From Leucothrix pacifica (GTDB lineage: Bacteria; Pseudomonadota; Gammaproteobacteria; Thiotrichales; Thiotrichaceae), in NCBI RefSeq assembly GCF_003172875.1, contig NZ_QGKM01000003.1:1-64000 (forward strand): a DNA stretch of 64,000 nt, written 5' to 3'. Below are positions 1-7,788 of the stretch, piece after piece. Position numbers and translations under genes: made by a program. The notes beneath the pieces were generated by a model. It did no database searches. It was not told where the DNA came from and worked only from the letters and a program-made list of their open reading frames with translations. Position 1 is the first letter of the stretch. Every line of letters starts with the position of its first letter.

Positions 1-217
1 CTACTTTCAATCATAACTCATGCTCAATATGTAAACAATCAAGTTCTGAAAAATATGCAATGTATAACAAAGCTTCTAGAGGCACGGTAGTTGGATAAAG
101 GCATGGTTCAGAAGTTAAACATGCAGTAAGTGGCCAGACAAATATATTTTTATAGAATGAACCAAGTGATGAAGGTTAGATACATATAACGACACATAAG
201 CTAAAATTCATCACTAT
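1..217. other. AT-rich leader region, no gene seen
   Basis: No open reading frame with a believable start or family resemblance was seen here, and no tRNA-like fold or strong hairpin. The stretch is AT-rich like the two small genes that follow it and must hold their promoter if they are real, but no convincing -35/-10 pair stands out. Confidence 0.4.
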
Positions 218-526
218 ATGAACCATTATTCAGCAGCTAAACACTTTGGCATCAGCGAAGAAGATATCATTAACATTGATGGGAGAATAATCCATGAACA
301 AATGAATAAACATAGGACAAACAGTATTTTTGGCGTAAACGTTGTTACCGATGAAACACTGACCAGGAAAATCGCTAATATAATTATTAAAAGACACAAC
401 CTGAACGAAACAGATGCAATGGCTTTAGCTAATGACAGAATGAAATCTGTAAGAAATTCTAAGAGAATTAACAAAGCGATATTATTTATTGTAATTTGCG
501 CCATCACTTTTTGGATACAATCTTAA
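218..526 (+). CDS. hypothetical small protein with C-terminal membrane segment
   Basis: A 102-residue protein that I do not recognise. The first 80 or so residues are polar and look mostly helical (a segment around residues 60-75 reads HNLNETDAMALANDRM). The last 15-18 residues are hydrophobic (AILFIVICAITFWI), giving a tail-anchored layout with the N-terminus probably in the cytoplasm. The ATG at 218 has no clear ribosome binding site, so the start is uncertain. The gene ends 13 bases before the next small gene on the same strand, which suggests a two-gene unit. Base composition is AT-rich compared with the housekeeping genes further on, as expected of accessory DNA. A frame open on the opposite strand over the same bases looks like a shadow. 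Confidence 0.5.
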   Translation: MNHYSAAKHFGISEEDIINIDGRIIHEQMNKHRTNSIFGVNVVTDETLTRKIANIIIKRHNLNETDAMALANDRMKSVRNSKRINKAILFIVICAITFWIQS

Positions 527-539
527 TCAAGGAAGTATT

Positions 540-875
540 ATGGGACTTTTCGATATATTCAAAAAAAAACCTCTCCCACCAAAGGTTGAAAAGGCCGAAG
601 GTGATGTTTTTGCTGAAGCAGGCTACAAACCCATTGCTACAGTACAAGTAATTAAAGGCATAGATGCACAGTATATCTATACTGTAGGTAATACTTTTAC
701 CATGTACGAGATAGGTAAGTATAATACTAGTCATATCCATACATATGAAACTATAGAATTAGCCAGCCAAGGTGCTCTTGATTACCTTACTCATACTAAT
801 TCACAAGGCTTTACAAATTGCCTTCATATTGAAAATTCAGCACACAACGCTATGCTAAAAAGTGGGTTGATCTGA
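540..875 (+). CDS. hypothetical protein with amphipathic lysine-rich N-terminus
   Basis: A 111-residue protein of unknown family. It opens with MGLFDIFKKK, a short hydrophobic stretch followed by lysines of the kind that can lie on a membrane surface. The rest is a soluble-looking mixed alpha/beta sequence with several tyrosine and threonine residues and no cysteine pair or nucleotide-binding motif. An AAGGAAG ribosome binding site sits 4-6 bases before the ATG, which supports this start. It follows the tail-anchored small gene after 13 bases and is probably co-transcribed with it. Composition is AT-rich. Nothing in the sequence identifies a function. Its position next to a TIR-domain gene (on the other strand) leaves open a role in an accessory or defence island, but that is only inference. 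Confidence 0.55.
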   Translation: MGLFDIFKKKPLPPKVEKAEGDVFAEAGYKPIATVQVIKGIDAQYIYTVGNTFTMYEIGKYNTSHIHTYETIELASQGALDYLTHTNSQGFTNCLHIENSAHNAMLKSGLI

Positions 876-1020
876 ATTCTGGGCATTTTAGCCCCAAGGC
901 ACAGATCGGACTAATCGAGGTTTAATTGCCTGGGTTGTTCTAGTTTGAGGGGTATGCTTATGCTGCGCGGCGTTGTCCTTAGGGGTTGGAGGCTAGATAC
1001 CTCCGGCTACTTGATTTAGC

Positions 1021-1782
1021 CTATTCTAGTGTAGCCGCATCAAAATGCGAGGCTTCTATGTCGTACCCAAATTCCTTACAAAGTTTTAGCAATCTTTTCC
1101 ACTGCTCACTATCTACACTATCCTTGTCATGCGACTTGTAGAACATTACTTTGGTTAAAGATATTATTATGTCTTTCCTTGAGTAACACGTTCCATATAT
1201 ATAAATCGGGAAATGATTATCTGGAAATTCTGCAGCTTCAAATATATTGAAAGCGAGGCCGTCAGTAGAATTTACAAGTAGCTCTCCTCTACCTTGGAGG
1301 AATCGCCACTGCGGATTTTCATAACATGGTGTTACACCGACAATAGGTGAATTGTGTGAGATTACCTTGGAAATTTTCGTCGCTATTTCTGAGATACTAG
1401 CAATACTGTTCAGTGCGATAATCCCAGATAGTCCCGGATTCCATTTGTCTACTTCTTCTTTAGTTGTGCCATGGTAAAGCGGTAGAAGCCTTTTCCCCTC
1501 TTCAATATGTTGCCGGTGAAGAAGATCCATTTCATAGCCAGTCCACTTCTTGCTAAGGTACGCTGGGGACAATAATAACACCCCACACATTGACGAATTT
1601 ATTCCAACATTAATAGAATCGAGCAATCTATCCCCGATTTCTAGAGACAAAGGCGCAAACCAAACACTGAAACCTCGATATTGCAAAGCCTCGGCTAGTT
1701 TTTTTGCATACTCTTCATCTTCAGTTGCATAGCTAATGAAAGCGTCGTATGGATATTTATTCATATAGGTATTTTGATTCAT
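1021..1782 (-). CDS. TIR-domain protein
   Basis: A 253-residue protein with an N-terminal TIR domain, roughly residues 10-140. It starts with the box-1 signature YDAFISYATEDE and contains GFSVWFAP and the SKKWTGYE segment, in which E84 aligns with the catalytic glutamate of NAD-cleaving bacterial TIR domains. The last 100 residues (about 150-253) match no family I recognise and may sense a ligand or partner. Bacterial TIR proteins commonly degrade NAD+ or make cyclic ADP-ribose signals in phage defence or toxin systems. No Thoeris ThsA, Argonaute or other known partner lies next to it, so it appears to stand alone. The start at 1782 lacks a good ribosome binding site, and a second ATG at 1764 is possible. 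The gene is AT-rich. Confidence 0.85.
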   Translation of the reverse strand: MNQNTYMNKYPYDAFISYATEDEEYAKKLAEALQYRGFSVWFAPLSLEIGDRLLDSINVGINSSMCGVLLLSPAYLSKKWTGYEMDLLHRQHIEEGKRLLPLYHGTTKEEVDKWNPGLSGIIALNSIASISEIATKISKVISHNSPIVGVTPCYENPQWRFLQGRGELLVNSTDGLAFNIFEAAEFPDNHFPIYIYGTCYSRKDIIISLTKVMFYKSHDKDSVDSEQWKRLLKLCKEFGYDIEASHFDAATLE

Positions 1783-2082
1783 TTTTACATCTAGAGTACA
1801 CCCTATTTAGAGGACTCAATTCACAGTTTTTAGATGGATTCACAAAACATCTAAACCCCACTTAAACTATCTCCGGAGATAATCACAAAGAAAACAAATT
1901 TTTAGACTCGATTTTGACGGCAGTGCTTCACTAACCACAGAAAGCACTACCTAACTTACACAAACTCAGCGATTCATGATTCGGGTAGTTTACTTAGCTT
2001 ATCAACACCCATTGATTAAGTGACCATTGGCTCAACACTAGCTACTTTGAGAAGACAGACATTAAATGCGCTCTTGTTTGAT
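1783..2082. other. intergenic, nothing identified
   Basis: About 300 AT-rich bases between the TIR gene and the ATPase-type gene. The right part is the downstream flank of the gene ending at 2083. No open frame, tRNA-like fold or terminator with a T-run was seen. The promoter of the TIR gene should lie in the left half. Confidence 0.4.
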
Positions 2083-2952
2083 TTACGCCTGATCACCCAA
2101 ATACAGCGTTAAACGGAATAACTCACCAATATTTTCAAAAGCGATTCTATCTTGCATCGCCTCCAGCATCATGGGGATGCCTCTACCTAGGCCATCAAAG
2201 TAACGTAGGTTATCGAGAAACTTCACCAAAAAAACATTGCGAGGGGCTGAGTTTCCGTAACGGATTTTCTCTAGCGTCAGCGTATTGGGTAGGCCACCAG
2301 GTGATGTGATTTCAACGCGGTCACTGTAGATATAGACTTGAGTTTTACGGTGGCTGATTGAGTAATCACGGTGCATCACCGCATTCACTATCGACTCCCG
2401 TAATACTTTGGGTGAGGCCGCTAGACTCTCTTTTCGCTTCGCACCTTCTATGGTTGAAGGTGTCGGCAGGTAGAGCTGTAGTAAACCAAGGGTTTTATCA
2501 ATGAGTTCTGGCAAGGTGCCTGTAATTTCTTTTTTATCAGCCAGATCATCCGTAATGCTTGTGCCTTTAAAAACCGCAAACACGATACTGCTCTGTGGCA
2601 AGCGTCGTTGTGGTTGCTTACCAAACATGAGTAACCCACCAACACTGACTACCCACTCACCCTCATGTTGAATCAGAATGTCAGTATTGACCAATAAACG
2701 CTGCTGTTCATCATCGCTTAAATCAATGAAAGCAGTGCTGTAATAACTGCGGTAATAAGCATCCACCGCTTCCTTATCGATGTAACTCATATCAGTATTC
2801 GCCACGGGGGAAATATCGAAATGAATCAGGCCCGCTTGTTGGAATAGTCGTGAGAGCTCTTCTTTATCGGATTTGAACTCAATATGAGCATTTTCACCTT
2901 GCTCTAATAAAGCTTGAATGGTGGTAGTTGGGTCAGTGCTCACGTTCTTCAT
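2083..2952 (-). CDS. Schlafen/AlbA_2-type ATP-binding protein lacking the AlbA_2 core
   Basis: A 289-residue member of the family annotated as RecG-like or AlbA_2 ATP-binding regulators. The C-terminal HATPase_c_4 part is clear: VLRESIVNAVMHRDYS, DRVEITSPGGLP and LGRGIPMM lie in the expected order in the last 110 residues. Full-length relatives have about 450-500 residues and begin with a Schlafen/AlbA_2 domain that starts EFK(S/G) and goes on to an ANTxGG glycine-rich segment. Here the opening HIEFKSD (residues 23-29) runs straight into KEELSRLFQQ, which normally follows that domain, so about 100 residues seem to have been lost in frame. The reading frame is otherwise intact. The ATG directly follows GGAG; a GTG at codon 4 has better spacing. 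It probably no longer has its nucleic-acid-binding or nuclease module. Confidence 0.75.
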   Translation of the reverse strand: MKNVSTDPTTTIQALLEQGENAHIEFKSDKEELSRLFQQAGLIHFDISPVANTDMSYIDKEAVDAYYRSYYSTAFIDLSDDEQQRLLVNTDILIQHEGEWVVSVGGLLMFGKQPQRRLPQSSIVFAVFKGTSITDDLADKKEITGTLPELIDKTLGLLQLYLPTPSTIEGAKRKESLAASPKVLRESIVNAVMHRDYSISHRKTQVYIYSDRVEITSPGGLPNTLTLEKIRYGNSAPRNVFLVKFLDNLRYFDGLGRGIPMMLEAMQDRIAFENIGELFRLTLYLGDQA

Positions 2953-3066
2953 CTCCGGTTACTGTTCCAGAAGCATTAGACGCTGAAATTCTTCTTCAAT
3001 CAAGCGGACTTTCCAATGCCCATTGAGAAAGGTAATTCTTAAAGTGTGAAGCATGGGAGAGCGGGA

Positions 3067-3465
3067 TTATGACTGCCAGTCTTCTAAACGCAACCCTATG
3101 ACACGAGAAAACTCACGGGTATTGTTAGTAACTAAAATAGCATCGTAGGTGCGGGCAAGCGCAGCAATCAACAGATCATTTGGCCCTATGAGTTGACCTT
3201 GTGATGCTAGAACCGCTTTTATTTGGCCGTATTCTTCGGCGCAGAAGTCATCAAAAGGAAGGCTTTCTAATGGGGCACAGAAGAACTTCACGCGTTCCAA
3301 GTTCGATTCGACTTTTTGGCTTTTACGTGCACCGTAAAACAGTTCTGATTTTACGATGCTGCAAACTTTAAGCTGGTGAGGTTGGTGTCTGTGAAATCGT
3401 TCAGCGACTGGCCCAGTAGGGCGGTTGATGATTTGAATGCAAGTATTCGTATCTAACAAATACAT
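3067..3465 (-). CDS. vapC: VapC-type PIN-domain toxin
   Basis: A 132-residue PIN-domain ribonuclease, full length for the VapC family. The acidic metal-binding residues are in place: D5 in the opening YLLDTN, E41 in SELFYGA and D97 in GPNDLLIAA, followed by the VTNNTREF segment near the C-terminus. VapC toxins cut RNA, often initiator tRNA, when their antitoxin is degraded. The start codon overlaps the antitoxin stop codon by one base (TAATG), so the two genes are translationally coupled with the antitoxin first. Nothing is damaged, so the module may be active. An antitoxin of RelB/DinJ type paired with a PIN toxin is a mixed but known arrangement. Confidence 0.9.
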   Translation of the reverse strand: MYLLDTNTCIQIINRPTGPVAERFHRHQPHQLKVCSIVKSELFYGARKSQKVESNLERVKFFCAPLESLPFDDFCAEEYGQIKAVLASQGQLIGPNDLLIAALARTYDAILVTNNTREFSRVIGLRLEDWQS

Positions 3466-3761
3466 TATTCAAACTCCAGTCGCGTTTCATAGTCGCCTTG
3501 TTCTGGTCGAACGATACCCTCACCTTCCCAAGCTGCTAAGCCTTCGAAATAGCCTTCAGGCCATTGGCTAACTTTGGGTGCAGTTTGTGGCGAAGAGGGG
3601 TCAATGAGTGTGACGGAAAAAGGCAAGCCACGCTTCATTTTGATTTGTTCGAAGTACATGGTAATGGCTTGCGTTGTTGTCATGCCTAAACGAGACAATA
3701 TTGATTCAACATCATCTTTTAATTCAGGCGCGATACGTGCATTAATGGCTGCAGTTTTCAT
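3465..3761 (-). CDS. RelB/DinJ-family antitoxin
   Basis: A 98-residue antitoxin. The first 50 residues form a ribbon-helix-helix domain of RelB/DinJ type (NARIAPELKDDVESILSRLG, then TTTQAITMYFEQI and GLPF), which binds DNA as a dimer. The acidic C-terminus (WEGEGIVRPEQGDYETRLEFE region) should wrap the toxin. The start at 3761 was chosen because an AGAGGTGAT ribosome binding site precedes it; the frame is open 15 codons further upstream, but no such signal is found there. It overlaps vapC by one base. An inverted repeat just upstream is the likely autoregulatory operator. The partner is a PIN toxin and not RelE or YafQ. Confidence 0.88.
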   Translation of the reverse strand: MKTAAINARIAPELKDDVESILSRLGMTTTQAITMYFEQIKMKRGLPFSVTLIDPSSPQTAPKVSQWPEGYFEGLAAWEGEGIVRPEQGDYETRLEFE

Positions 3762-3775
3762 GACTATCACCTCTT

Positions 3776-3805
3776 TGTATTGCGTTGAAATTACATTGCA
3801 ATACA
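3776..3805. promoter_or_regulatory. inverted repeat, likely toxin-antitoxin operator
   Basis: TGTATTGC at 3776-3783 and GCAATACA at 3798-3805 form a perfect 8-base inverted repeat with a 14-base spacer, 15-44 bases upstream of the antitoxin start. Ribbon-helix-helix antitoxins normally repress their own promoter at such sites. The link is by position only. Confidence 0.5.
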
Positions 3806-3860
3806 TATTGTAGCGTTAGTTTTCCTGAAAAACCAGCTCGATGCTTACTATCTCACACAA

Positions 3861-6680
3861 CTAGCTTAACCCTTCCAACCCCAAAGCCGCATCAACCAAA
3901 GTCTCCTGCTGCCTCTTATGAACCCCCAACGACCCAACCGCAGGAGCAGCAGACGCAGGCCGGCTAACACAAGAAACTGCCAACTTACTAAACACCTCAA
4001 AGCGATGTCGAATACCATCCCAGGCACCTTGGTTTACCGGCTCTTCCTGACACCAGATCAATGCTTCAAGGTTAGGATATTGCTCAAGCACTGCATTTAA
4101 ATGATCCTTAGGAAATGGGTAGAGTTGTTCCAGACGAAGCAATGCCACCGAGCCCAATTCCAGCTCCCGCCGTTTTTCCAGTAAGTCATAAAACACCTTG
4201 CCACTACTCACGATCAGACGAGTCACTTGCGCCTTGTCCGCCCTCTGCACATCCGGATCATCAATAACCGGTTTAAACTCACCCTCAGTAAAATCAACCA
4301 CCTCACTCACCGCCAACGGATGACGCAATAAGCTTTTCGGAGTAAATACAATCAGCGGCTTACGATATTGACGCAGGCGCTGGCGCCGCAGCATATGAAA
4401 CACTTGCGCGGGCGTTGTCGGGATACAAATCTGAATATTGTGCTGAGCGGCCAGTTGAACGAATCGCTCCAGACGCGCCGATGAATGCTCCGGCCCCTGC
4501 CCTTCAAAACCGTGCGGCAGGAACATTACCAAGCCACATAAACGCTGCCATTTTTGCTCACCGGAACTAATAAACTGGTCAATCACCACCTGAGCGCCAT
4601 TGGCAAAGTCGCCAAACTGCGCTTCCCAGATCACCAGATTATTGGGCACGGCGGTTGAATAACCATACTCATAAGCAAGCACCGCCTCCTCCGACAACAA
4701 GGAGTCAATCACGGTAAATTTACCTTGAGCGTGACCGGTATGTTCCAGCGGAATCCATTGTTGACGGCGTTTCTGATGATGAATTACCGCATGACGGTGC
4801 GAGAAAGTACCGCGTCCGCAGTCCTGTCCGGCCAGACGAATATTAATCCCGTCTTGCAACAGCGAAGCATAAGCCATGGTCTCCCCGAATCCCCAATCTG
4901 CCGCAATCTCACCACGCCCCATGGCGGCACGTGATTCATAAATTTTACGCACTCGCCGGTGAACTTCAAACGCCTCCGGAATCTTCGCCAGCCATTGCTC
5001 AGCCAACTGCGTGAATCTGTTTTTTGGGAACGTGGTATCGACATGATCCGTCCAGTGAGCGGCTTTATACACCTCCCAAAGGTTACGCACTTGTGCAGGC
5101 AAACCAGCATCGGCGACCGCCTCCCGATGAAAACGCCCCACCACCTGACCTTCCGATAAATGATCACGATAGTCAGCAACCATGGCTTTATCTTCAGCCG
5201 CAGTAATCACACCCTCTTGCTGCAACTTCGCGGCATATTTTTCACGGGTAGTCGGCAATTTGCGGATAATGTCGTACATCACCGGCTGCGTCATCGCAGG
5301 CTCATCGGCTTCATTGTGACCAAGCCGTCGATAACACACCAAGTCCAGCACCACATCCTTATGGAAGATTTCACGGTAGTCCAGCGCGACTTTGGCGGCA
5401 TAAATCACCGCTTCCGGATCATCCGCATTCACATGAATAATCGGTGCATTGATCATCTTGGCAACATCGGTCGGATAATAGGTGGAGCGACTATCCATCA
5501 CCGTGCTGGTGGTAAATCCAATTTGGTTATTCACCACGATATGAATCGTGCCATGTGTGCGATAGCCGCGCGTCTGCGCCATGCTAAAGGTCTCCATGAC
5601 CACACCTTGTCCGGCAAAGGCGGCATCCCCGTGGATCACCACGCCCATTACCTTTGTGCCATCGGTATCCTGTCGACGCTCTTGTCTGGCCCGCACGGAG
5701 CCTTCAACCACCGGACTTACAATTTCGAGATGGGAAGGATTGAATGCAAGCGCCAAATGCACACCACCACTTGGGGTACTGACATCCGCAGAATAGCCCT
5801 GATGGTATTTCACATCACCGGTGTAAGCACTGTTATGGTTCTTTCCGGCAAACTCATTAAACAACTCTGCCGGCGGTTTGCAGAAGACATTAATCAGCAC
5901 ATTCAGGCGGCCACGGTGTGCCATGCCCAAGACGATTTCCTGTAAACCTTTGGCCGCGCCTTCCTGCACCAGTGTTTGCAACAGAGGAATCAGGCTCTCA
6001 CCACCTTCCAGACCAAATCGCTTTTGCCCGACATAGCGTTTATGCAGGAACTGTTCAAAACCTTCAGCTTCAGTGAGTTGCTCCAATAGCTGTTTACGCG
6101 CCGCATTATCAAAATATTCAGACGCTTCCATCGGCTCAATCCGTGACTGAATCCAGCGTTTTTCCTGAACATCCATCATGTGCATATATTCAAAACCGAT
6201 GCTGCTCAGATAGGTCTTGCGCATGGCTTTGATAATGTTTTGGAGTGTCGGCTGTTGATCCATATTAAATGAGCCGGGATCAAATACCGTATTTGGATCG
6301 GTATCTTCTAATTCGTGATATTCCAGCAGTAATTCCGGTACCATGACTTTGTAAGCATAATCGCCTAATGGGTTGGTATCGGCCTGTAAGTGCCCGAGAT
6401 AACGGTATGCGCTAATCAGCTGTGACACTTTGGCCTGCAGGCTTCGCCGCTCCAAATCAACCAGACGGCTCTGTGCATCATCGCTGATATCATTGAGTGC
6501 CGAGTGTCTGTTGTGCTTTACGGACTGATTAGCAGATTGATCCGTCTGATTATCCAGCTGCTGAAAGTAGGATTGCCAAGTCTCATTTAGCGATGCCGGA
6601 TCATCTTGATATTGCTCATAAAGCTGTTCCAGATACACGGCGTTTTGCCCATCGAGAAAGTTTTCATTATTGTTATTCAT
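3861..6680 (-). CDS. sucA: 2-oxoglutarate dehydrogenase E1 component
   Basis: A 939-residue thiamine-diphosphate enzyme that decarboxylates 2-oxoglutarate and passes the succinyl group to the E2 lipoyl domain in the TCA cycle. Length and sequence match SucA: the N-terminal E2-binding region (FLDGQNAVYLEQLYEQY), the E1 signature HRGRLNVL, GDAAFAGQGVV, the diphosphate-binding part around VNNQIGFTTS, and the transketolase-like C-terminal part with FLPHGFEGQGPEHSSAR. The start at 6680 follows an AGGAGTGGCAGGA ribosome binding site; the frame extends 11 codons further but without a signal. sucB and lpd are not next to it: downstream lies the toxin-antitoxin pair, upstream puuD. In most relatives sucB follows directly, so this copy is out of its usual operon. 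Confidence 0.96.
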   Translation of the reverse strand: MNNNNENFLDGQNAVYLEQLYEQYQDDPASLNETWQSYFQQLDNQTDQSANQSVKHNRHSALNDISDDAQSRLVDLERRSLQAKVSQLISAYRYLGHLQADTNPLGDYAYKVMVPELLLEYHELEDTDPNTVFDPGSFNMDQQPTLQNIIKAMRKTYLSSIGFEYMHMMDVQEKRWIQSRIEPMEASEYFDNAARKQLLEQLTEAEGFEQFLHKRYVGQKRFGLEGGESLIPLLQTLVQEGAAKGLQEIVLGMAHRGRLNVLINVFCKPPAELFNEFAGKNHNSAYTGDVKYHQGYSADVSTPSGGVHLALAFNPSHLEIVSPVVEGSVRARQERRQDTDGTKVMGVVIHGDAAFAGQGVVMETFSMAQTRGYRTHGTIHIVVNNQIGFTTSTVMDSRSTYYPTDVAKMINAPIIHVNADDPEAVIYAAKVALDYREIFHKDVVLDLVCYRRLGHNEADEPAMTQPVMYDIIRKLPTTREKYAAKLQQEGVITAAEDKAMVADYRDHLSEGQVVGRFHREAVADAGLPAQVRNLWEVYKAAHWTDHVDTTFPKNRFTQLAEQWLAKIPEAFEVHRRVRKIYESRAAMGRGEIAADWGFGETMAYASLLQDGINIRLAGQDCGRGTFSHRHAVIHHQKRRQQWIPLEHTGHAQGKFTVIDSLLSEEAVLAYEYGYSTAVPNNLVIWEAQFGDFANGAQVVIDQFISSGEQKWQRLCGLVMFLPHGFEGQGPEHSSARLERFVQLAAQHNIQICIPTTPAQVFHMLRRQRLRQYRKPLIVFTPKSLLRHPLAVSEVVDFTEGEFKPVIDDPDVQRADKAQVTRLIVSSGKVFYDLLEKRRELELGSVALLRLEQLYPFPKDHLNAVLEQYPNLEALIWCQEEPVNQGAWDGIRHRFEVFSKLAVSCVSRPASAAPAVGSLGVHKRQQETLVDAALGLEGLS

Positions 6681-6790
6681 TCCTGCCACTCCTGTTTTTT
6701 GTATTATTATCATTACAGGTCAGGTGTGACTACCGGCAGAGCCTTGCCCTATCTCTATTTATCTCAAATATAGCCCCAATGAAATATCCG

Positions 6791-7564
6791 CTACATACGT
6801 TGGCGAATCGCATCACCAAAGGCTTTAAAGATCGCGGCATAAAACGGCGTCTGTGCAAACTGCCACTCAGGATGCCACTGAACCCCAAGCACAAAGCGAC
6901 TCTCATCATCCAGACGAAACGCTTCGATCAAACCATCCGGCGCGCGGGCTTCGACAAATAAACCATCTGCTAGTCGATCGATCCCCTGACCATGGATAGA
7001 GTTCACCTGAGTCACTTCCGCACCCGCTAGTTTGGCTAACAAGCCTCCCGGTGTTAAATGCATATCGTGCGCCATTTGGTATTGTCCGGCGGTGTCCAGC
7101 GTGGAATCTTCGCGATGATCAAAATAGCCCTCGACCTCCTGCACCTGCTGATGCAGCGTTCCACCAAAAGCCACATTCAACTCCTGAAAACCACGACACA
7201 CCGCAAGGATTGGAATATCCATTTCAATGGCCAGATGGATCAGTTGCAGCGTGGTTTCATCGCGTTGCAGATCACGTGGTAAGTCAGGTGTTTCCAGCTC
7301 AGCGCCATAACGGGCTGGGTCAACATTAGCGACACTACCCGGCAGGAAAAGGCCATCCAGCTTGCTTAGCACCTCACGCAAATCAACGGCTGAATCAACC
7401 GCTTGCAATTGTTCACCCTCAGCCAGCGCCGGAATGATGAAAGGAAAACCTTGTGAGCCGTGTGCGACAGCATTGATGTACTTCTCACCAACACAATGAA
7501 AAGGCATCCCTTTAACGTCTTTAACATCAGCCGGAATGCCGATCAGTGGAATTGAGTGAGTCAT
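6791..7564 (-). CDS. puuD: gamma-glutamyl-gamma-aminobutyrate hydrolase family protein (class I glutamine amidotransferase-like)
   Basis: A 257-residue peptidase C26 family amidase. The catalytic set is visible: C123 in AVCRGFQE, and H231 with E233 in QWHPEW. The N-terminal LIGIPADV and VDPARYGAE segments are typical of PuuD, which releases GABA from gamma-glutamyl-GABA in putrescine breakdown; related enzymes act on other gamma-glutamyl amides, so the substrate is not certain. The start at 7564 has an AGGAT signal upstream; an ATG six codons earlier has none. It reads away from a GntR gene across 220 bases that carry two copies of a palindrome, and sucA follows 110 bases downstream on the same strand. 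No other puu genes are present. Confidence 0.85.
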   Translation of the reverse strand: MTHSIPLIGIPADVKDVKGMPFHCVGEKYINAVAHGSQGFPFIIPALAEGEQLQAVDSAVDLREVLSKLDGLFLPGSVANVDPARYGAELETPDLPRDLQRDETTLQLIHLAIEMDIPILAVCRGFQELNVAFGGTLHQQVQEVEGYFDHREDSTLDTAGQYQMAHDMHLTPGGLLAKLAGAEVTQVNSIHGQGIDRLADGLFVEARAPDGLIEAFRLDDESRFVLGVQWHPEWQFAQTPFYAAIFKAFGDAIRQRM

Positions 7565-7598
7565 AGTGAGATATCCTGCCAATATAAAATCGCTAATA

Positions 7599-7608
7599 TG
7601 TGATCACA
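7599..7608. promoter_or_regulatory. TGTGATCACA palindrome (puuD-proximal copy)
   Basis: A perfect 10-base palindrome 35 bases upstream of the puuD start. The same core occurs a second time near the divergent GntR gene, which makes it a candidate operator for that regulator. GntR regulators of the FCD group bind short GT-n-AC palindromes of this sort. Confidence 0.5.
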
Positions 7609-7740
7609 AATATTAACAAGCTTATGATAATACCGCACCTTTCTTTGATAGCCATTTTTCAGTCATTTCTGTTCTTAAATGAAACAGCAGGTATGCACCA
7701 AGCAGAGACGATAATGCTATACTGCTTAGCACGCTACACC

Positions 7741-7752
7741 TTGTGATCACAA
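7741..7752. promoter_or_regulatory. TTGTGATCACAA palindrome (gntR-proximal copy)
   Basis: A perfect 12-base palindrome 37 bases upstream of the GntR start, sharing the core TGTGATCACA with the copy at 7599. The two copies are 143 bases apart centre to centre, so one dimer pair could control both divergent genes and the regulator itself. Assignment to this regulator is inference from position. Confidence 0.5.
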
Positions 7753-7788
7753 TAGCCGTGTCATTTAACTGAGAATCTTGCCCAAACA

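Noticed and set aside
3067-3761. Toxin-antitoxin pair as part of a mobile element
   Set aside because: No transposase, integrase or attachment-like repeats were found on either side.
5160-5945. Open frame of 261 codons on the plus strand opposite sucA
   Set aside because: It lies wholly inside the well-supported sucA gene and its protein is histidine- and arginine-rich with no family features, as expected of an antisense shadow.
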